NCBI RefSeq assembly: GCF_014841615.1
Contig: NZ_JACYUG010000008.1
Span: 104,815-168,814, forward strand
Length of the DNA stretch: 64,000 bases
From: Sphingomonas sp. CFBP 8760
Lineage (GTDB): Bacteria > Pseudomonadota > Alphaproteobacteria > Sphingomonadales > Sphingomonadaceae
Direction: 5' to 3'
A program made the position numbers and the translations under genes. Positions 45,118 through 55,030 of this stretch are shown here, piece by piece. The notes beneath the pieces are model-generated. The model was not told the origin of the DNA. It ran no database searches and saw only the letters and a program-made list of their open reading frames with translations. How positions within the stretch are numbered: the first letter of the stretch is position 1; each line of letters begins with the position of its first letter.

Positions 45118-46929
45118 GTGCATATCCGTCATCGACCGATCCTCGCCGCTGCCCTGTTCGCCTGCGCGGCGGCGTCGGGGCAGACACCTGCCCCGCTTCC
45201 CGGCCTGCCCGCCGCGATCCTGCCGCCGGTGCTACCCTGGTCCGGTGCGAGCGAGCGGCTGATCGTGGCGCGAGACGATCCGTGGATCACGCCGGCGGAG
45301 CGCAGCGGTTTCGTCACGACACCGCGCCAGGCCGAAACGCGGGCATGGCTCGAACGGCTGGATGCCGCCTCGCCGCTCATCTCGATCGAGACGTTCGGAC
45401 GCACGGGCGAAGGCCGCGATCTGCTGCTGGTCCGTGCGAGCAAGGGGGCCGGCAAGGACGGCAGGCCCAAACCCGTCGTGCTGGTGCAGGCCGGCATCCA
45501 TGCCGGCGAGATCGACGGCAAGGATGCCGGCCTGATGCTGCTGCGCGATATCGCGTCGCGCGGCAAGGACGCGCTGCTCGACCGCGTCGATCTGGTGTTC
45601 GTGCCGATCTACAATATCGACGGGCATGAGCGGATGAGCCGATGGAATTTCCCGGCGCTGCGGGGCCCGCTGGAAAAGGGATATGTCGGCAACGCCCGCA
45701 ACATCAACCTGAACCGCGATTACGCCAAGGCCGACGCGCCCGAAACGCGCGCGATGATCGCCCTGCTCCGCCGGCTCGACCCGATCCTCTATATCGACTG
45801 CCATGTCAGCGACGGCTTCGACATGCAGTACGACATCACCTTCACCTATGCCGGCTGGGGCCGTTATGCCTATCACCGCGCGACCGCCGACTGGCTGACG
45901 GAACGGTTCGGCCCAAAGGTGATGCAGGTGCTGGACCGCGCCGGGCATATCCCCACGATCTACCCCAGCCCGGTCGACACGCGGAGACCGGCCAGCGGCG
46001 TCCGCCAGGCCCCCGAAGGCCCCCGCTATTCGACCGGCTACGGCGACTTCATCGGTGTGCCGACCGTGCTGGTCGAGAACCATATGCTGAAACCCTATCG
46101 GCAGCGCGTGCTGGGCACTTATGTGCTGCTGGAGGCGGCGCTGGCGCTGGCGGCACGCGATGGCGATCGCATCGCCGCCGCCAAGGCAAGCGACCGTTCC
46201 AGCCGGCCGGCGACGATGCTGGCCCGCTGGCGACCGGCCGCGCAGCCGGTCGGCTGGGTCGAACGGTTCCGGGGTATCGCGTTCGATACCTATCGCTCAC
46301 CCGCGACGGGCCGGATGGAACAGCGATGGACGGGCCGGCCGGTGACTTTCCGAATGCCTATCATCGGACAGGAACCGGTCCAGACGGTAACGTTACCCAG
46401 GGCATGGTGGGTGCCGGGCGAACAGGCCGAGGTGATCGATCGGCTGCGCCTGCACGGTATCCGTTTCGAGACGACGGCAGGTCCGCGACGCCTGCCCCTC
46501 GACCGGGTTCGGTTGCGCGACGTGGTGGTGCAACCGGCGCAGGACGGCCGGCTGCCGATCAAGGCGTCGTTCGTCCATGAGCCCGTGGTCGAGACCCTGC
46601 CCGCCGGCACGATCCGCGTTCCCGCCGACCAGCCGCTCGGTCTGCTGGCGGCAGCGTTGCTGGAACCGGAGGCGCCGGATTCGCTGCTCGCCTGGGGGTT
46701 TTTTCCCGAAATATTGTGGGCACCATCCCGCGCCGAGGATTTCGTCGAGGCACCGCTGGCGGAAGCATTGCTCGAACGGGATGCGACCATCCGGGCCGCG
46801 TTCGCCGCCAAGGTGGCGGCGGAGCCGGCGTTCGCGGCCGATGGCGCGCGACGCCTGGCCTGGTTGCGCGAACGCCTGCCCGGTCGCGACCGGTTCCATC
46901 ATGTCTATCCGATCTGGCGCGAACCGTGA
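45118..46929 (+). CDS. Secreted M14-family metallocarboxypeptidase
   Basis: 603 residues from GTG 45118 (GGAG six bases upstream). Signal peptide (LAAALFACAAASGQ). M14 domain: zinc ligands in VQAGIHAGEIDGKDAG (His, Glu) and YIDCHVSDGFD (His), with NINLNRDYAKADAPET for the substrate carboxylate. A C-terminal region of about 250 residues (residues 340-603) has beta-rich repeats of unknown function. It probably trims a peptide or peptide-bearing chelate in the periplasm after import by the receptor encoded just upstream. Confidence 0.88.
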   Translation: MHIRHRPILAAALFACAAASGQTPAPLPGLPAAILPPVLPWSGASERLIVARDDPWITPAERSGFVTTPRQAETRAWLERLDAASPLISIETFGRTGEGRDLLLVRASKGAGKDGRPKPVVLVQAGIHAGEIDGKDAGLMLLRDIASRGKDALLDRVDLVFVPIYNIDGHERMSRWNFPALRGPLEKGYVGNARNINLNRDYAKADAPETRAMIALLRRLDPILYIDCHVSDGFDMQYDITFTYAGWGRYAYHRATADWLTERFGPKVMQVLDRAGHIPTIYPSPVDTRRPASGVRQAPEGPRYSTGYGDFIGVPTVLVENHMLKPYRQRVLGTYVLLEAALALAARDGDRIAAAKASDRSSRPATMLARWRPAAQPVGWVERFRGIAFDTYRSPATGRMEQRWTGRPVTFRMPIIGQEPVQTVTLPRAWWVPGEQAEVIDRLRLHGIRFETTAGPRRLPLDRVRLRDVVVQPAQDGRLPIKASFVHEPVVETLPAGTIRVPADQPLGLLAAALLEPEAPDSLLAWGFFPEILWAPSRAEDFVEAPLAEALLERDATIRAAFAAKVAAEPAFAADGARRLAWLRERLPGRDRFHHVYPIWREP

Positions 46930-46993
46930 CCCCGATCGGTCACCGGTCGGTCACTGGCTGGCCGGCTGGACTAAGGGCGGCTGCATGGCCTAG

Positions 46994-47188
46994 ATGCAGG
47001 ACATGGATATCGACCCGCTCGCCACCGCCATCGACCGCGCCCGTGCCTTTGCCGCCACGGTCGATGCCGGCCATGTGATCGATGAGGCCACCGGCTTCAC
47101 CGCCGACAATCTTCTGGCCCTGATCGCCGCGGCCGCGCCGCCGACCCGGGAGGACGCGATCGTCGACCAGCTGGGCGATCTCGCCTGA
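46994..47188 (+). CDS. Hypothetical small protein (64 aa)
   Basis: 64 residues, acidic and helical (DIDPLATAIDRARAFAATVD, then GFTADNLLALIAAAAP). An in-frame stop precedes the ATG at 46994; ATG 47003 is a second choice. No signal peptide, no cysteine. No family is recognised. It lies 51 bases upstream of the SRAP gene on the same strand. Confidence 0.45.
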   Translation: MQDMDIDPLATAIDRARAFAATVDAGHVIDEATGFTADNLLALIAAAAPPTREDAIVDQLGDLA

Positions 47189-47239
47189 CGACCGCCGGAC
47201 GAGGTGGACCACGTCCGCCTGCAGTGAAAGACTGACCAG

Positions 47240-47884
47240 ATGTGCAATCGCGCCCGCAATCTCGGCGAGCCGGAGGAGTTGTTCGAGCGATTCCGGATCG
47301 ACTGGCTGACGCCCAAGCCGATGGACAACCGGTTCGATCCGCGGGAACTGCGCCCGTTCGGCCGGGCCTATGCCATCCGTCGCGAGGACGATCGTACCGG
47401 GCTCGACGTGATGGAATGGGATGTGCTGGCGGGCGAGGCGAAGCAGGCCGGTCGCAAGGTGGCGCAGACCAATGTCCGCAGCCTGCACCTGCCGCAATGG
47501 CGCTCGCTGGTGGCCGACCCCGCCAACCGCTGCCTGATCCCGCTGACCGAATTCTGCGAATGGGCGCGCAAGCCCACCGACCTCGGTGACGGCAAGAAGC
47601 CGATCAAGGGCGAAATGTGGTTCTCCGTCACCGACCAGCCGATGTTCGCGGTCGCCGGTTTCTGGCGGCAGGTCGGGGATCAACGGTATTTCGCGATGGT
47701 GACATGCGATGCGAACGATCTCGTCGCCCCCATCCATCCCAAGGCGATGATCACGATCCTGGCGCCCGAAGATCACGACCGCTGGCTGACCGGCGATTAC
47801 GACGATGCGCGGGCGTTGCAGCGCCCCTACCCCGCGGCGCGGATGACGGTACGGGGGCCGGTGTTCCCCACGCGCGAGGGATGA
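47240..47884 (+). CDS. SRAP-family protein (HMCES/YedK-like), divergent
   Basis: 214 residues. SRAP proteins crosslink to abasic sites in single-stranded DNA through Cys2, which is present here (MCNRAR). The active-site Asn (TNVRS), Glu (LTEFCEW) and His (PIHPKAMI) positions can be matched, but the canonical NARSE and IHxRMP motifs are altered. It is a shorter, divergent branch that may keep or have lost DNA-protein crosslinking. Single gene. Confidence 0.82.
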   Translation: MCNRARNLGEPEELFERFRIDWLTPKPMDNRFDPRELRPFGRAYAIRREDDRTGLDVMEWDVLAGEAKQAGRKVAQTNVRSLHLPQWRSLVADPANRCLIPLTEFCEWARKPTDLGDGKKPIKGEMWFSVTDQPMFAVAGFWRQVGDQRYFAMVTCDANDLVAPIHPKAMITILAPEDHDRWLTGDYDDARALQRPYPAARMTVRGPVFPTREG

Positions 47885-47912
47885 TCGCGATCGATCGGGC
47901 GCTGGGTGGTCG

Positions 47913-48929
47913 ATGGCGAACGGAACCCTGATCCCCGTTGCCGACCGGATATCATGGGGGCTGATCGTCGCGATGGTGGTCGCCTGCCTTCTCGCGATCG
48001 ATGGACTGGGCTTTCAGGTCGATCCCGGACGCGCGATGCTTCCCGCCGGTGGACTGGCGATCCTCGCTGCCGCGGTTGCGATCGGCAGGGTCGGTGGCCG
48101 CCCCCGTCTGGAGGCAGGGGCGACCGCCTTCCTTCAGATGACGCTGTTCACCATCATCGGCGTGGTCCTTTCCTACGCGCTGGCGGCGCGCGCAGGGCCG
48201 CTGTGGGACGATCGGCTTGCCGCGGCGGACCGGGCGCTGGGGTTCGACTGGCCGGCGGTCTTCCACACGGCCGACGGATCGGTCGCGGCGCTGTGGATCG
48301 GCGGCATCGCCTATCACAGCCTGACCGTGCAGATGATCGTCGCCATCGTGGTGTTGAGCGCCACCGGCCGGAACGACCGGTTGCGCATCGCCATCGCCGC
48401 GGCGATCCTGAGCGGGTTCGTCACCATCCTGATCTCCGGCGTGACGCCGGCGATGGGCAATGTGTTCGACCCTGCCCGCTATCGCCATCTCTGGCCCTCG
48501 GTCGCGTGGATCGAGCAGGACATGCTGCGGGGCCTGCGCGTCGGCACTTGGCGGACGCTTGACCTCACCCAACTGATGGGGATCGTGAGCTTCCCCAGCT
48601 ATCACGCCACCTTGCCGGTGATCCTGACCTGGGCCCAGCGCGACATACGGGGATGGCGGCTGGTCGCGCCGGTCTGGGCGGGGCTGACCATCGTGGCGAC
48701 GCCGCTGTTCGGCGGGCATTACGGGGTCGACGTGGTGGCCGGCATCGCGCTTGCCGTGATGGCGCTCAAGATCGTGCCGACCCTCGTGCGCAACGGCACG
48801 GCATCCGGTACCAGCGGACCGGCCGGGTCGTCCCGTCAGTTCAGCGCCGCATCGATCGCCCCGGCGGCCGAGGAGGCACCACCGGCGGCGTTCATGGCGG
48901 CGGCAAGCCGGGACGCCGCCTCCCGGTAG
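47913..48929 (+). CDS. PAP2-superfamily phosphatase (membrane)
   Basis: 338 residues with at least six membrane helices. PAP2 motifs: SFPSYHATLPVIL (motif 2, catalytic His) and GGHYGVDVVAGI (motif 3); motif 1 is less clear (the RLAAADRALGFDW region). The fold matches the PAP2_3/Aur1-like subgroup acting on lipid phosphates or inositol-phospholipids at the inner membrane. The last about 30 residues are encoded antisense to the end of the CrtX-like gene, a 94-base convergent overlap. Confidence 0.85.
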   Translation: MANGTLIPVADRISWGLIVAMVVACLLAIDGLGFQVDPGRAMLPAGGLAILAAAVAIGRVGGRPRLEAGATAFLQMTLFTIIGVVLSYALAARAGPLWDDRLAAADRALGFDWPAVFHTADGSVAALWIGGIAYHSLTVQMIVAIVVLSATGRNDRLRIAIAAAILSGFVTILISGVTPAMGNVFDPARYRHLWPSVAWIEQDMLRGLRVGTWRTLDLTQLMGIVSFPSYHATLPVILTWAQRDIRGWRLVAPVWAGLTIVATPLFGGHYGVDVVAGIALAVMALKIVPTLVRNGTASGTSGPAGSSRQFSAASIAPAAEEAPPAAFMAAASRDAASR

Positions 48930-50068
48930 CGCGGCTGGTCGATCACCCGTTCCAGCGCCAGCGCCAGCCGGCGGACCGACGCGGTCCGGGGGGACAGCAC
49001 CTCTCCCGCGCCGGTCCATGCGACCCGTGCCGCCGTACCGGGTTGTTCGAACGCGATCGGCAGCGTGACGATCGGGACACCGGCGGCCAGCGCATCGAGG
49101 ACGGTATTGAAGCCGCCGTGCAGGATCGCCGCCGCCGCATGACGCAACACCGCCTGTTGCGGCCACATCGCCCGGACGAGCGGATCGCCGGGCAACCCTG
49201 CCGCCTCCGCCGCGCTCAGGCCACCGCCATGCCCGATCACCGCCCGCGCCCCGATCGCGGCGCAGGCTTGCGCCATCAGCACGAACAGCGATCGCCTCGC
49301 GCCCTGCAGGCTGCCGAGCGAACAGAACACCAGCGGCCGGCCATCGTCGGGCAGTTCGACGGGTTCGTCCGCGAGGTTGCGCCACGGTGCCCCGTAGCGG
49401 AACTGCGGCGGCAGGCTGCGGCGGGGATAATCCAGCGCCTGCGGGCATTGCGCCACATAAAGGCGGGGGACAGGCGCGGCCTCCGGCAGGTTCCAGACCG
49501 CACGATGCCTGCTCAGGACATCGGCGACCGGCCGCATCAGCCGTTCGGATACCCGGTAGCCGCCCCGGTTGCGCAACCGGCCGATCGCATCGTCACGGTA
49601 CCGCCATCCGAGGAAAGGCGGTGGAACATCCTCCTCACCCAGCAGGGGCAGCCCGGTCACGCTGACGATCATCGGCAAGCCCAATGTCTGGGCGATCAGT
49701 GCCCCCGCCGGCTCTGCCGAATCCGCGATCACCGTATCGGCACCGATATGGCGCAGGACGGACGGCGCGTGGTTCAGCAGCCGTTCGCTGATCGCCGCCG
49801 TCGCCCGGATCATCCGGGTCAACCCGACCGGCCCGGTCGGGGCGGCGAGCGTGGCGTTGAAGCGCCGCAGCGATCGCTCGACCTCGATAACATCAGAAAT
49901 CGCGGCAAAACCGATCCGGGGATCGGTGACCAGCGGCGCGACGTCCGACTGGTGGACGATCGTGACGCGGTGCCCCAGATCCATCAACGCCGATCCCAGC
50001 ACCTGCAAGGGATTGACATGACCCGGCGTCGGCGGGGCGATGATGGCGAAGTGCCGACGCCCCGTCAT
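48836..50068 (-). CDS. crtX: CrtX-like glycosyltransferase (zeaxanthin glucosyltransferase type)
   Basis: 410 residues. GT-B fold, UGT family 1: N-terminal FAIIAPPTPGHVNPLQVLGS, PLVFCSLGSLQGARRSLFV, and the C-terminal donor-binding region with MWPQQAVLRHAAAAILHGGFN, then GVPIVTLPIAFEQPGTAARV. This matches carotenoid glucosyltransferases such as CrtX and macrolide glycosyltransferases. In a pigmented sphingomonad CrtX is the likely role, but no other crt gene is in the window, so the symbol is tentative. Confidence 0.8.
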   Translation of the reverse strand: MTGRRHFAIIAPPTPGHVNPLQVLGSALMDLGHRVTIVHQSDVAPLVTDPRIGFAAISDVIEVERSLRRFNATLAAPTGPVGLTRMIRATAAISERLLNHAPSVLRHIGADTVIADSAEPAGALIAQTLGLPMIVSVTGLPLLGEEDVPPPFLGWRYRDDAIGRLRNRGGYRVSERLMRPVADVLSRHRAVWNLPEAAPVPRLYVAQCPQALDYPRRSLPPQFRYGAPWRNLADEPVELPDDGRPLVFCSLGSLQGARRSLFVLMAQACAAIGARAVIGHGGGLSAAEAAGLPGDPLVRAMWPQQAVLRHAAAAILHGGFNTVLDALAAGVPIVTLPIAFEQPGTAARVAWTGAGEVLSPRTASVRRLALALERVIDQPRYREAASRLAAAMNAAGGASSAAGAIDAALN

Positions 50069-50289
50069 GCCGCCGACACCTTCTTAACGCGATCCATGGG
50101 CATGACGGGTTCCGGACGGACAGGGGATGGATACGCAGACGGCGCTGCGCCCTATCGCCGAATTTCGCCACGAACATTAGCGTCGATCAAACCCGGAAAA
50201 CAATAGATTTTCAGCCGGCTACCCGCCTCACGACGGGCGCCCACGTCGTCTCAACGCCGGCCGGGCGCCGATCGGGCGCCGGTCGCGAT

Positions 50290-50451
50290 CTATATCAGAG
50301 AGGATTTCCGCTTGGGCGCCTCCTCGCCTTCGGTGCTGGTCTGTCCCTTGTCCAGCGTATCGCTCGGCCGGCGCGCATCACCGTCGTTCTGATGTTCGGT
50401 GGACAGGTTGGGACGATCCGTCTCGGTAGTGGGCTTGATCGGGTCGGTCAT
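50290..50451 (-). CDS. Small hydrophilic protein (53 aa)
   Basis: 53 residues from ATG 50451 with AAGGAGAG upstream. Entirely polar and disordered-looking (TETDRPNLSTEHQND, KGQTSTEGEEAPKRK), no cysteine or membrane span. It could be a stress-related or disordered protein; no family is recognised. Single gene. Confidence 0.55.
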   Translation of the reverse strand: MTDPIKPTTETDRPNLSTEHQNDGDARRPSDTLDKGQTSTEGEEAPKRKSSLI

Positions 50452-50757
50452 GATCGCTCTCCTTGATACCTGAGCCAACGACGCGGAGAATGACGTGTTC
50501 CCCGCCTGTCCGTTGATCCGGATCGCCTTACCCGTTCGTCCACCGGCGTGGTGACCGTTCGACGTCCATGACGTTGCCGGACCTGACTTGTTTCAGAACC
50601 GGGGGCTATCACACCGGCGCCGATCGATACGCCGTCAACCCTGACGACCGGACAAACGGGAACGGCGAAGCCGGCATGACGATGGCGAATGGAAAAGCGG
50701 ATGATCGGCGGTCGTGGTGTTGCAATCGTCGGGCGCAAACGGTTAAACGGCCGCCCT
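50452..50757. other. Intergenic, no gene seen
   Basis: 306 bases between the small hydrophilic protein gene and tRNA-Thr. The stretch contains the promoter side of the small gene and the upstream side of the tRNA. No convincing coding frame, repeat or hairpin was seen. Confidence 0.6.
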
Positions 50758-50830
50758 GCCCGGTTAGCACAGCTGGTAGTGCGTCCGATTTGTAATCGGG
50801 AGGTCATCCGTTCGAGCCGGATACCGGGCA
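50758..50830 (+). tRNA. tRNA-Thr (anticodon TGT)
   Basis: Cloverleaf: acceptor GCCCGGT/ACCGGGC, D arm GCACAGCTGGTAGTGC, anticodon stem TCCGA/TCGGG around loop TTTGTAA with TGT, T arm ATCCGTTCGAGCCGGAT, discriminator A. No CCA is encoded (GGG follows). The D-stem GCAC/GTGC differs from the usual GCTC/GAGC. Confidence 0.92.
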
Positions 50831-51167
50831 GGGGTATCCCGCAGGTGATTGCCCCCTCCCCCCAGGCGGCTGGCGACGTTCGATCACGTTAACCACTTTT
50901 CCGGTTTCGGGGTTGGATTGGACAGTTTCGTAAATAACTTTCCGGTCCGGCCGCCTCGTCGAATGGTAAACCTATCGGCATCCATACGCATCACCATGAA
51001 ATATACGTGAAATTCCCGAAATCTGCTTTGTCTGACATCTTATTTGCATCGTACCGATTTGATACGAACACAGATTCAACTTACCGTCAGGCTTTACACA
51101 TCAGCACAACCGAATAAATGGCCTGCCCATAGACCTGTCCAATTCGGCAGGCGTGTCAGGGGGCATG
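50831..51167. other. AT-rich leader upstream of second PEP-CTERM gene
   Basis: 337 bases without a gene. From about 50920 to 51110 the DNA is clearly AT-richer than the chromosome around it, as for other PEP-CTERM gene surroundings here. A TGACATCTTATTTGCA stretch near 51030 weakly resembles a sigma-54 element but has GA instead of GG at -24. No defined promoter can be called. Confidence 0.5.
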
Positions 51168-51938
51168 ATGAATTTTCTATACAGTGCGGCATTCGGCTTG
51201 GTCCTAAGCGCAGCGATGCCCGCGCAGGCGGCAATAGTGTTGGATGGCAACAAGCCCAACGGTGTCATCGGCGACCGGATGGACCAGTGGTATATCACCG
51301 CCGATGATTTCACGGTCGGCAGCGCTCAGACGCTGCGCTCGATCAGTTTTTCAGCGTATCAATACAAGCCATCGATCGATACGCTCGGACCGGCCATGGA
51401 TCAGCGGTCGCTGACCTACTGGATCATTGCGGACAATGCCGGCAAGCCTGGACAGGTGTTGGCACAGGCAGCGGCGCAAGATTTACGCTTCACCGCCACC
51501 GGACAGCAGGGCTATCAGGTCGAAAAGGCCAATAATTATCCCCGCAGCATCGTCGAGTTCAATCTCGCCGCCGATTTCGCCGTGGCGGCCGGCCAGAAAT
51601 ACTGGCTTGCGCTGCAGTTCGATGGTCCGGGCACGATCTATTGGGAAACCGCAGATCGACGCGACGCCAGTGACGATGCCTATTTCATCGCCACGTCGTT
51701 TAATACCGTGACGGACGTCAATCTGTTCGCGCCGGAAAAGAAGACCCCAGGCTGGGTCAGGACCACGGGCATCTACGGCAATCATGCCTTCTCGCTCGAC
51801 ACCGCACGCCTGTCGGGAACCGATGCGGTGAGCGCGGTGCCGGAACCCGCCACCTGGGCGATGATGCTGGTCGGTTTCGGCATGGTCGGCGCGGTGGCTC
51901 GCTATCGGCGGCGTCGGACCGTGGTGCGTTTCGCCTGA
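51168..51938 (+). CDS. PEPxxWA-CTERM sorting domain protein (second)
   Basis: 256 residues from ATG 51168, close behind AGGGGG. Signal peptide MNFLYSAAFGLVLSAAMPAQ, cleavage near AQA-AI. A beta-sandwich-like mature domain (YITADDFTVGSAQTLRSISF, GPGTIYWETADRRD) resembles choice-of-anchor domains. The C-terminal signal is VPEPATWAMMLVGFGMVGAV plus RYRRRR. It is exported and then handled by an exosortase-type enzyme. Single gene with a downstream terminator. Confidence 0.9.
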   Translation: MNFLYSAAFGLVLSAAMPAQAAIVLDGNKPNGVIGDRMDQWYITADDFTVGSAQTLRSISFSAYQYKPSIDTLGPAMDQRSLTYWIIADNAGKPGQVLAQAAAQDLRFTATGQQGYQVEKANNYPRSIVEFNLAADFAVAAGQKYWLALQFDGPGTIYWETADRRDASDDAYFIATSFNTVTDVNLFAPEKKTPGWVRTTGIYGNHAFSLDTARLSGTDAVSAVPEPATWAMMLVGFGMVGAVARYRRRRTVVRFA

Positions 51939-51972
51939 TATCCGATCGTCCCGATCGATCCTCGAATAGCCA

Positions 51973-52005
51973 CAGGGCGTCTTCCTTATGGATGACGCCC
52001 TGTTT
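51973..52005 (+). terminator. Intrinsic terminator after PEP-CTERM gene
   Basis: A nine-base stem, CAGGGCGTC (51973-51981) with GACGCCCTG (51994-52002), is followed by TTT. It lies 35 bases after the PEP-CTERM stop and before the convergent mutL gene. Confidence 0.75.
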
Positions 52006-52047
52006 CCGTATTGACGCCCACCGTCCCGCAGATCGGTCCTGCTGCGG

Positions 52048-53805
52048 TCACCGTCGCCCGAACAGCTTCTCCACATCGGCCATTTGCAGCTTCACCCAGG
52101 TCGGCCGGCCGTGATTGCACTGGCCCGAATGGGGCGTCGCCTCCATTTCGCGCAGGAGCGCGTTCATCTCCGCGACCGACAGGGTGCGGCCCGCCCTGAC
52201 CGAGCCGTGGCAGGCCATCGTCGCCGCGACGTGATCGAGCCGTTCACGCAGCGACAGCGCTTCGTCGAACGCGGCGAGTTCGTCGGCGAGATCGGTGACG
52301 AGGCCCTTGGGATCGGCTTGCCCCAACAATGCCGGCGTGGTGCGGACCAGCATCGCGTGAACGCCGAACCGCTCCAGTTCCAGCCCGAATTCCGCAAGTT
52401 CCGGCGCGCGCGCCTCCAGCCGGTCGCACGCGGCCTCGTCGAGTTCGACCACTTCCGGCAGCAGCAGCGCTTGGGCGGCGATGCGACCGCCGGCCAGCGC
52501 GGCGCGCATCCGTTCCAGCACGAGGCGTTCATGCGCGGCATGCTGGTCGACCAGCACCAGCCCATCCTCCGCCTCGGCCACGACATAGGTCTTGGCCACC
52601 TGCCCGCGCGCGACGCCAAGCGGATGGGTGGCGGTTTCGGGCGGCGGCGCCCAGGCCGGCTCGGCGCGCGCCTGCGGCGGGGCGGTGAAGAAGTCCGTGC
52701 GGCGTTCGAACACGCTGCCCTGCGCCGGCGCGGGCCACGACGCCGGACTGGGGCTGTTGGGCATTGCGGGTTCGGGTTGCCACATGCCCAGCGCCGCACC
52801 GGCCGGTCGCTGCGCCACCCGGTGCCCCGCCTCGTCCAGTGCACGCCGAAGGCCGGAGACGATCAGGCCACGGACCAGCGCGGGATCGCGGAACCGCACC
52901 TCCGTTTTGGCGGGATGGACGTTCACGTCGACCTCGGTCGGCGGCAGGTCGAGGAACAACGCCACCACCGCGTGGCGATCACGTGGCATCATCTCGGCAT
53001 AGGCGCCACGGATCGCGCCGATCAGCAACCGGTCCTTCACCGGCCGCCCGTTGACGAACAGATATTGATGGTCGGCCACGCCGCGGTGGAAGGTCGGCAA
53101 ACCGGCAACCCCGCCCAGCACCAGATCGTCACGTACCCAGTCGATCGTCACGGCATTGTCGGCAAGCGCCCGGTCGGTCAGCGCGGCGACGCGCTGCGGC
53201 CGACTGTCCGCCGCCGCGACGGTCAGGACCCGGCGGCCGTCATGCTCGACCAAGAAGGCGACATCGGGGCGTGCCATCGCCAGCCGGCGGACCGCATCCA
53301 GGCACGCGGCATATTCGGAGCGGGCGGAACGCAGGAACTTCCGCCGCGCCGGCACCCGCGCGAACAGCTCCTCCATGACGATTCGCGTGCCGGGCGGTAG
53401 CGCCGCCGGCCCCTCCGCCACCACGGTGCCATTGTCGACAACCCGGCGCCAGCCATCGGCCCCGGCCGGGCGACTCTCGATCGTCAACCGTGCGACACTG
53501 GCGATCGAGGGTAGCGCCTCACCCCGGAACCCCAGCGTCTCGACCGCCTCGATCCGCTCGTCGGGCAGTTTGGATGTGCAGTGCCGCTGCAGGGCCATCG
53601 CCAGTTCGGGCGGGGTCATGCCGCAACCGTCATCCGCCACCTCGACGCGGTTGAGACCCCCTTCCGCCAATGTCACCGCGATACGGCTCGCCCCCGCATC
53701 GAGGGCGTTCTCGACCAGTTCCTTCAACGCGCTGGCGGGCCTTTCCACCACCTCACCGGCGGCGATGCGATTGACGAGATGCTCGGGGAGGCGGCGTATT
53801 GACAC
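52048..53805 (-). CDS. mutL: DNA mismatch repair protein MutL
   Basis: 585 residues from GTG 53805, which gives the standard start (MSIRRLPEHLVNRIAAGEVV). MutL links MutS recognition to strand removal. GHKL ATPase motifs: LVENALDAGASRI, VADDGCGMTPPEL, TLGFRGEALPSIASV and the VDVNVHPAKTEVRF element of domain 2. The C-terminal dimerisation domain contains LVDQHAAHERLVLERMR, and ACHGSVRAG with CNHGRPT as the metal-site remnants of an endonuclease-type MutL. It is divergent from mreB with about 146 bases between. Confidence 0.95.
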   Translation of the reverse strand: MSIRRLPEHLVNRIAAGEVVERPASALKELVENALDAGASRIAVTLAEGGLNRVEVADDGCGMTPPELAMALQRHCTSKLPDERIEAVETLGFRGEALPSIASVARLTIESRPAGADGWRRVVDNGTVVAEGPAALPPGTRIVMEELFARVPARRKFLRSARSEYAACLDAVRRLAMARPDVAFLVEHDGRRVLTVAAADSRPQRVAALTDRALADNAVTIDWVRDDLVLGGVAGLPTFHRGVADHQYLFVNGRPVKDRLLIGAIRGAYAEMMPRDRHAVVALFLDLPPTEVDVNVHPAKTEVRFRDPALVRGLIVSGLRRALDEAGHRVAQRPAGAALGMWQPEPAMPNSPSPASWPAPAQGSVFERRTDFFTAPPQARAEPAWAPPPETATHPLGVARGQVAKTYVVAEAEDGLVLVDQHAAHERLVLERMRAALAGGRIAAQALLLPEVVELDEAACDRLEARAPELAEFGLELERFGVHAMLVRTTPALLGQADPKGLVTDLADELAAFDEALSLRERLDHVAATMACHGSVRAGRTLSVAEMNALLREMEATPHSGQCNHGRPTWVKLQMADVEKLFGRR

Positions 53806-53819
53806 GGGCAAGGCTGTAG

Positions 53820-54992
<1,173 letters not shown>

Positions 54993-55030
54993 CGCCACCA
55001 GGCCCCAACCAGACTAGGGGGGAATGGCGC

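Noticed and set aside
51025..51045. Sigma-54 promoter for the second PEP-CTERM gene
   Set aside because: TGACATCTTATTTGCA lacks the -24 GG, which is nearly invariant.
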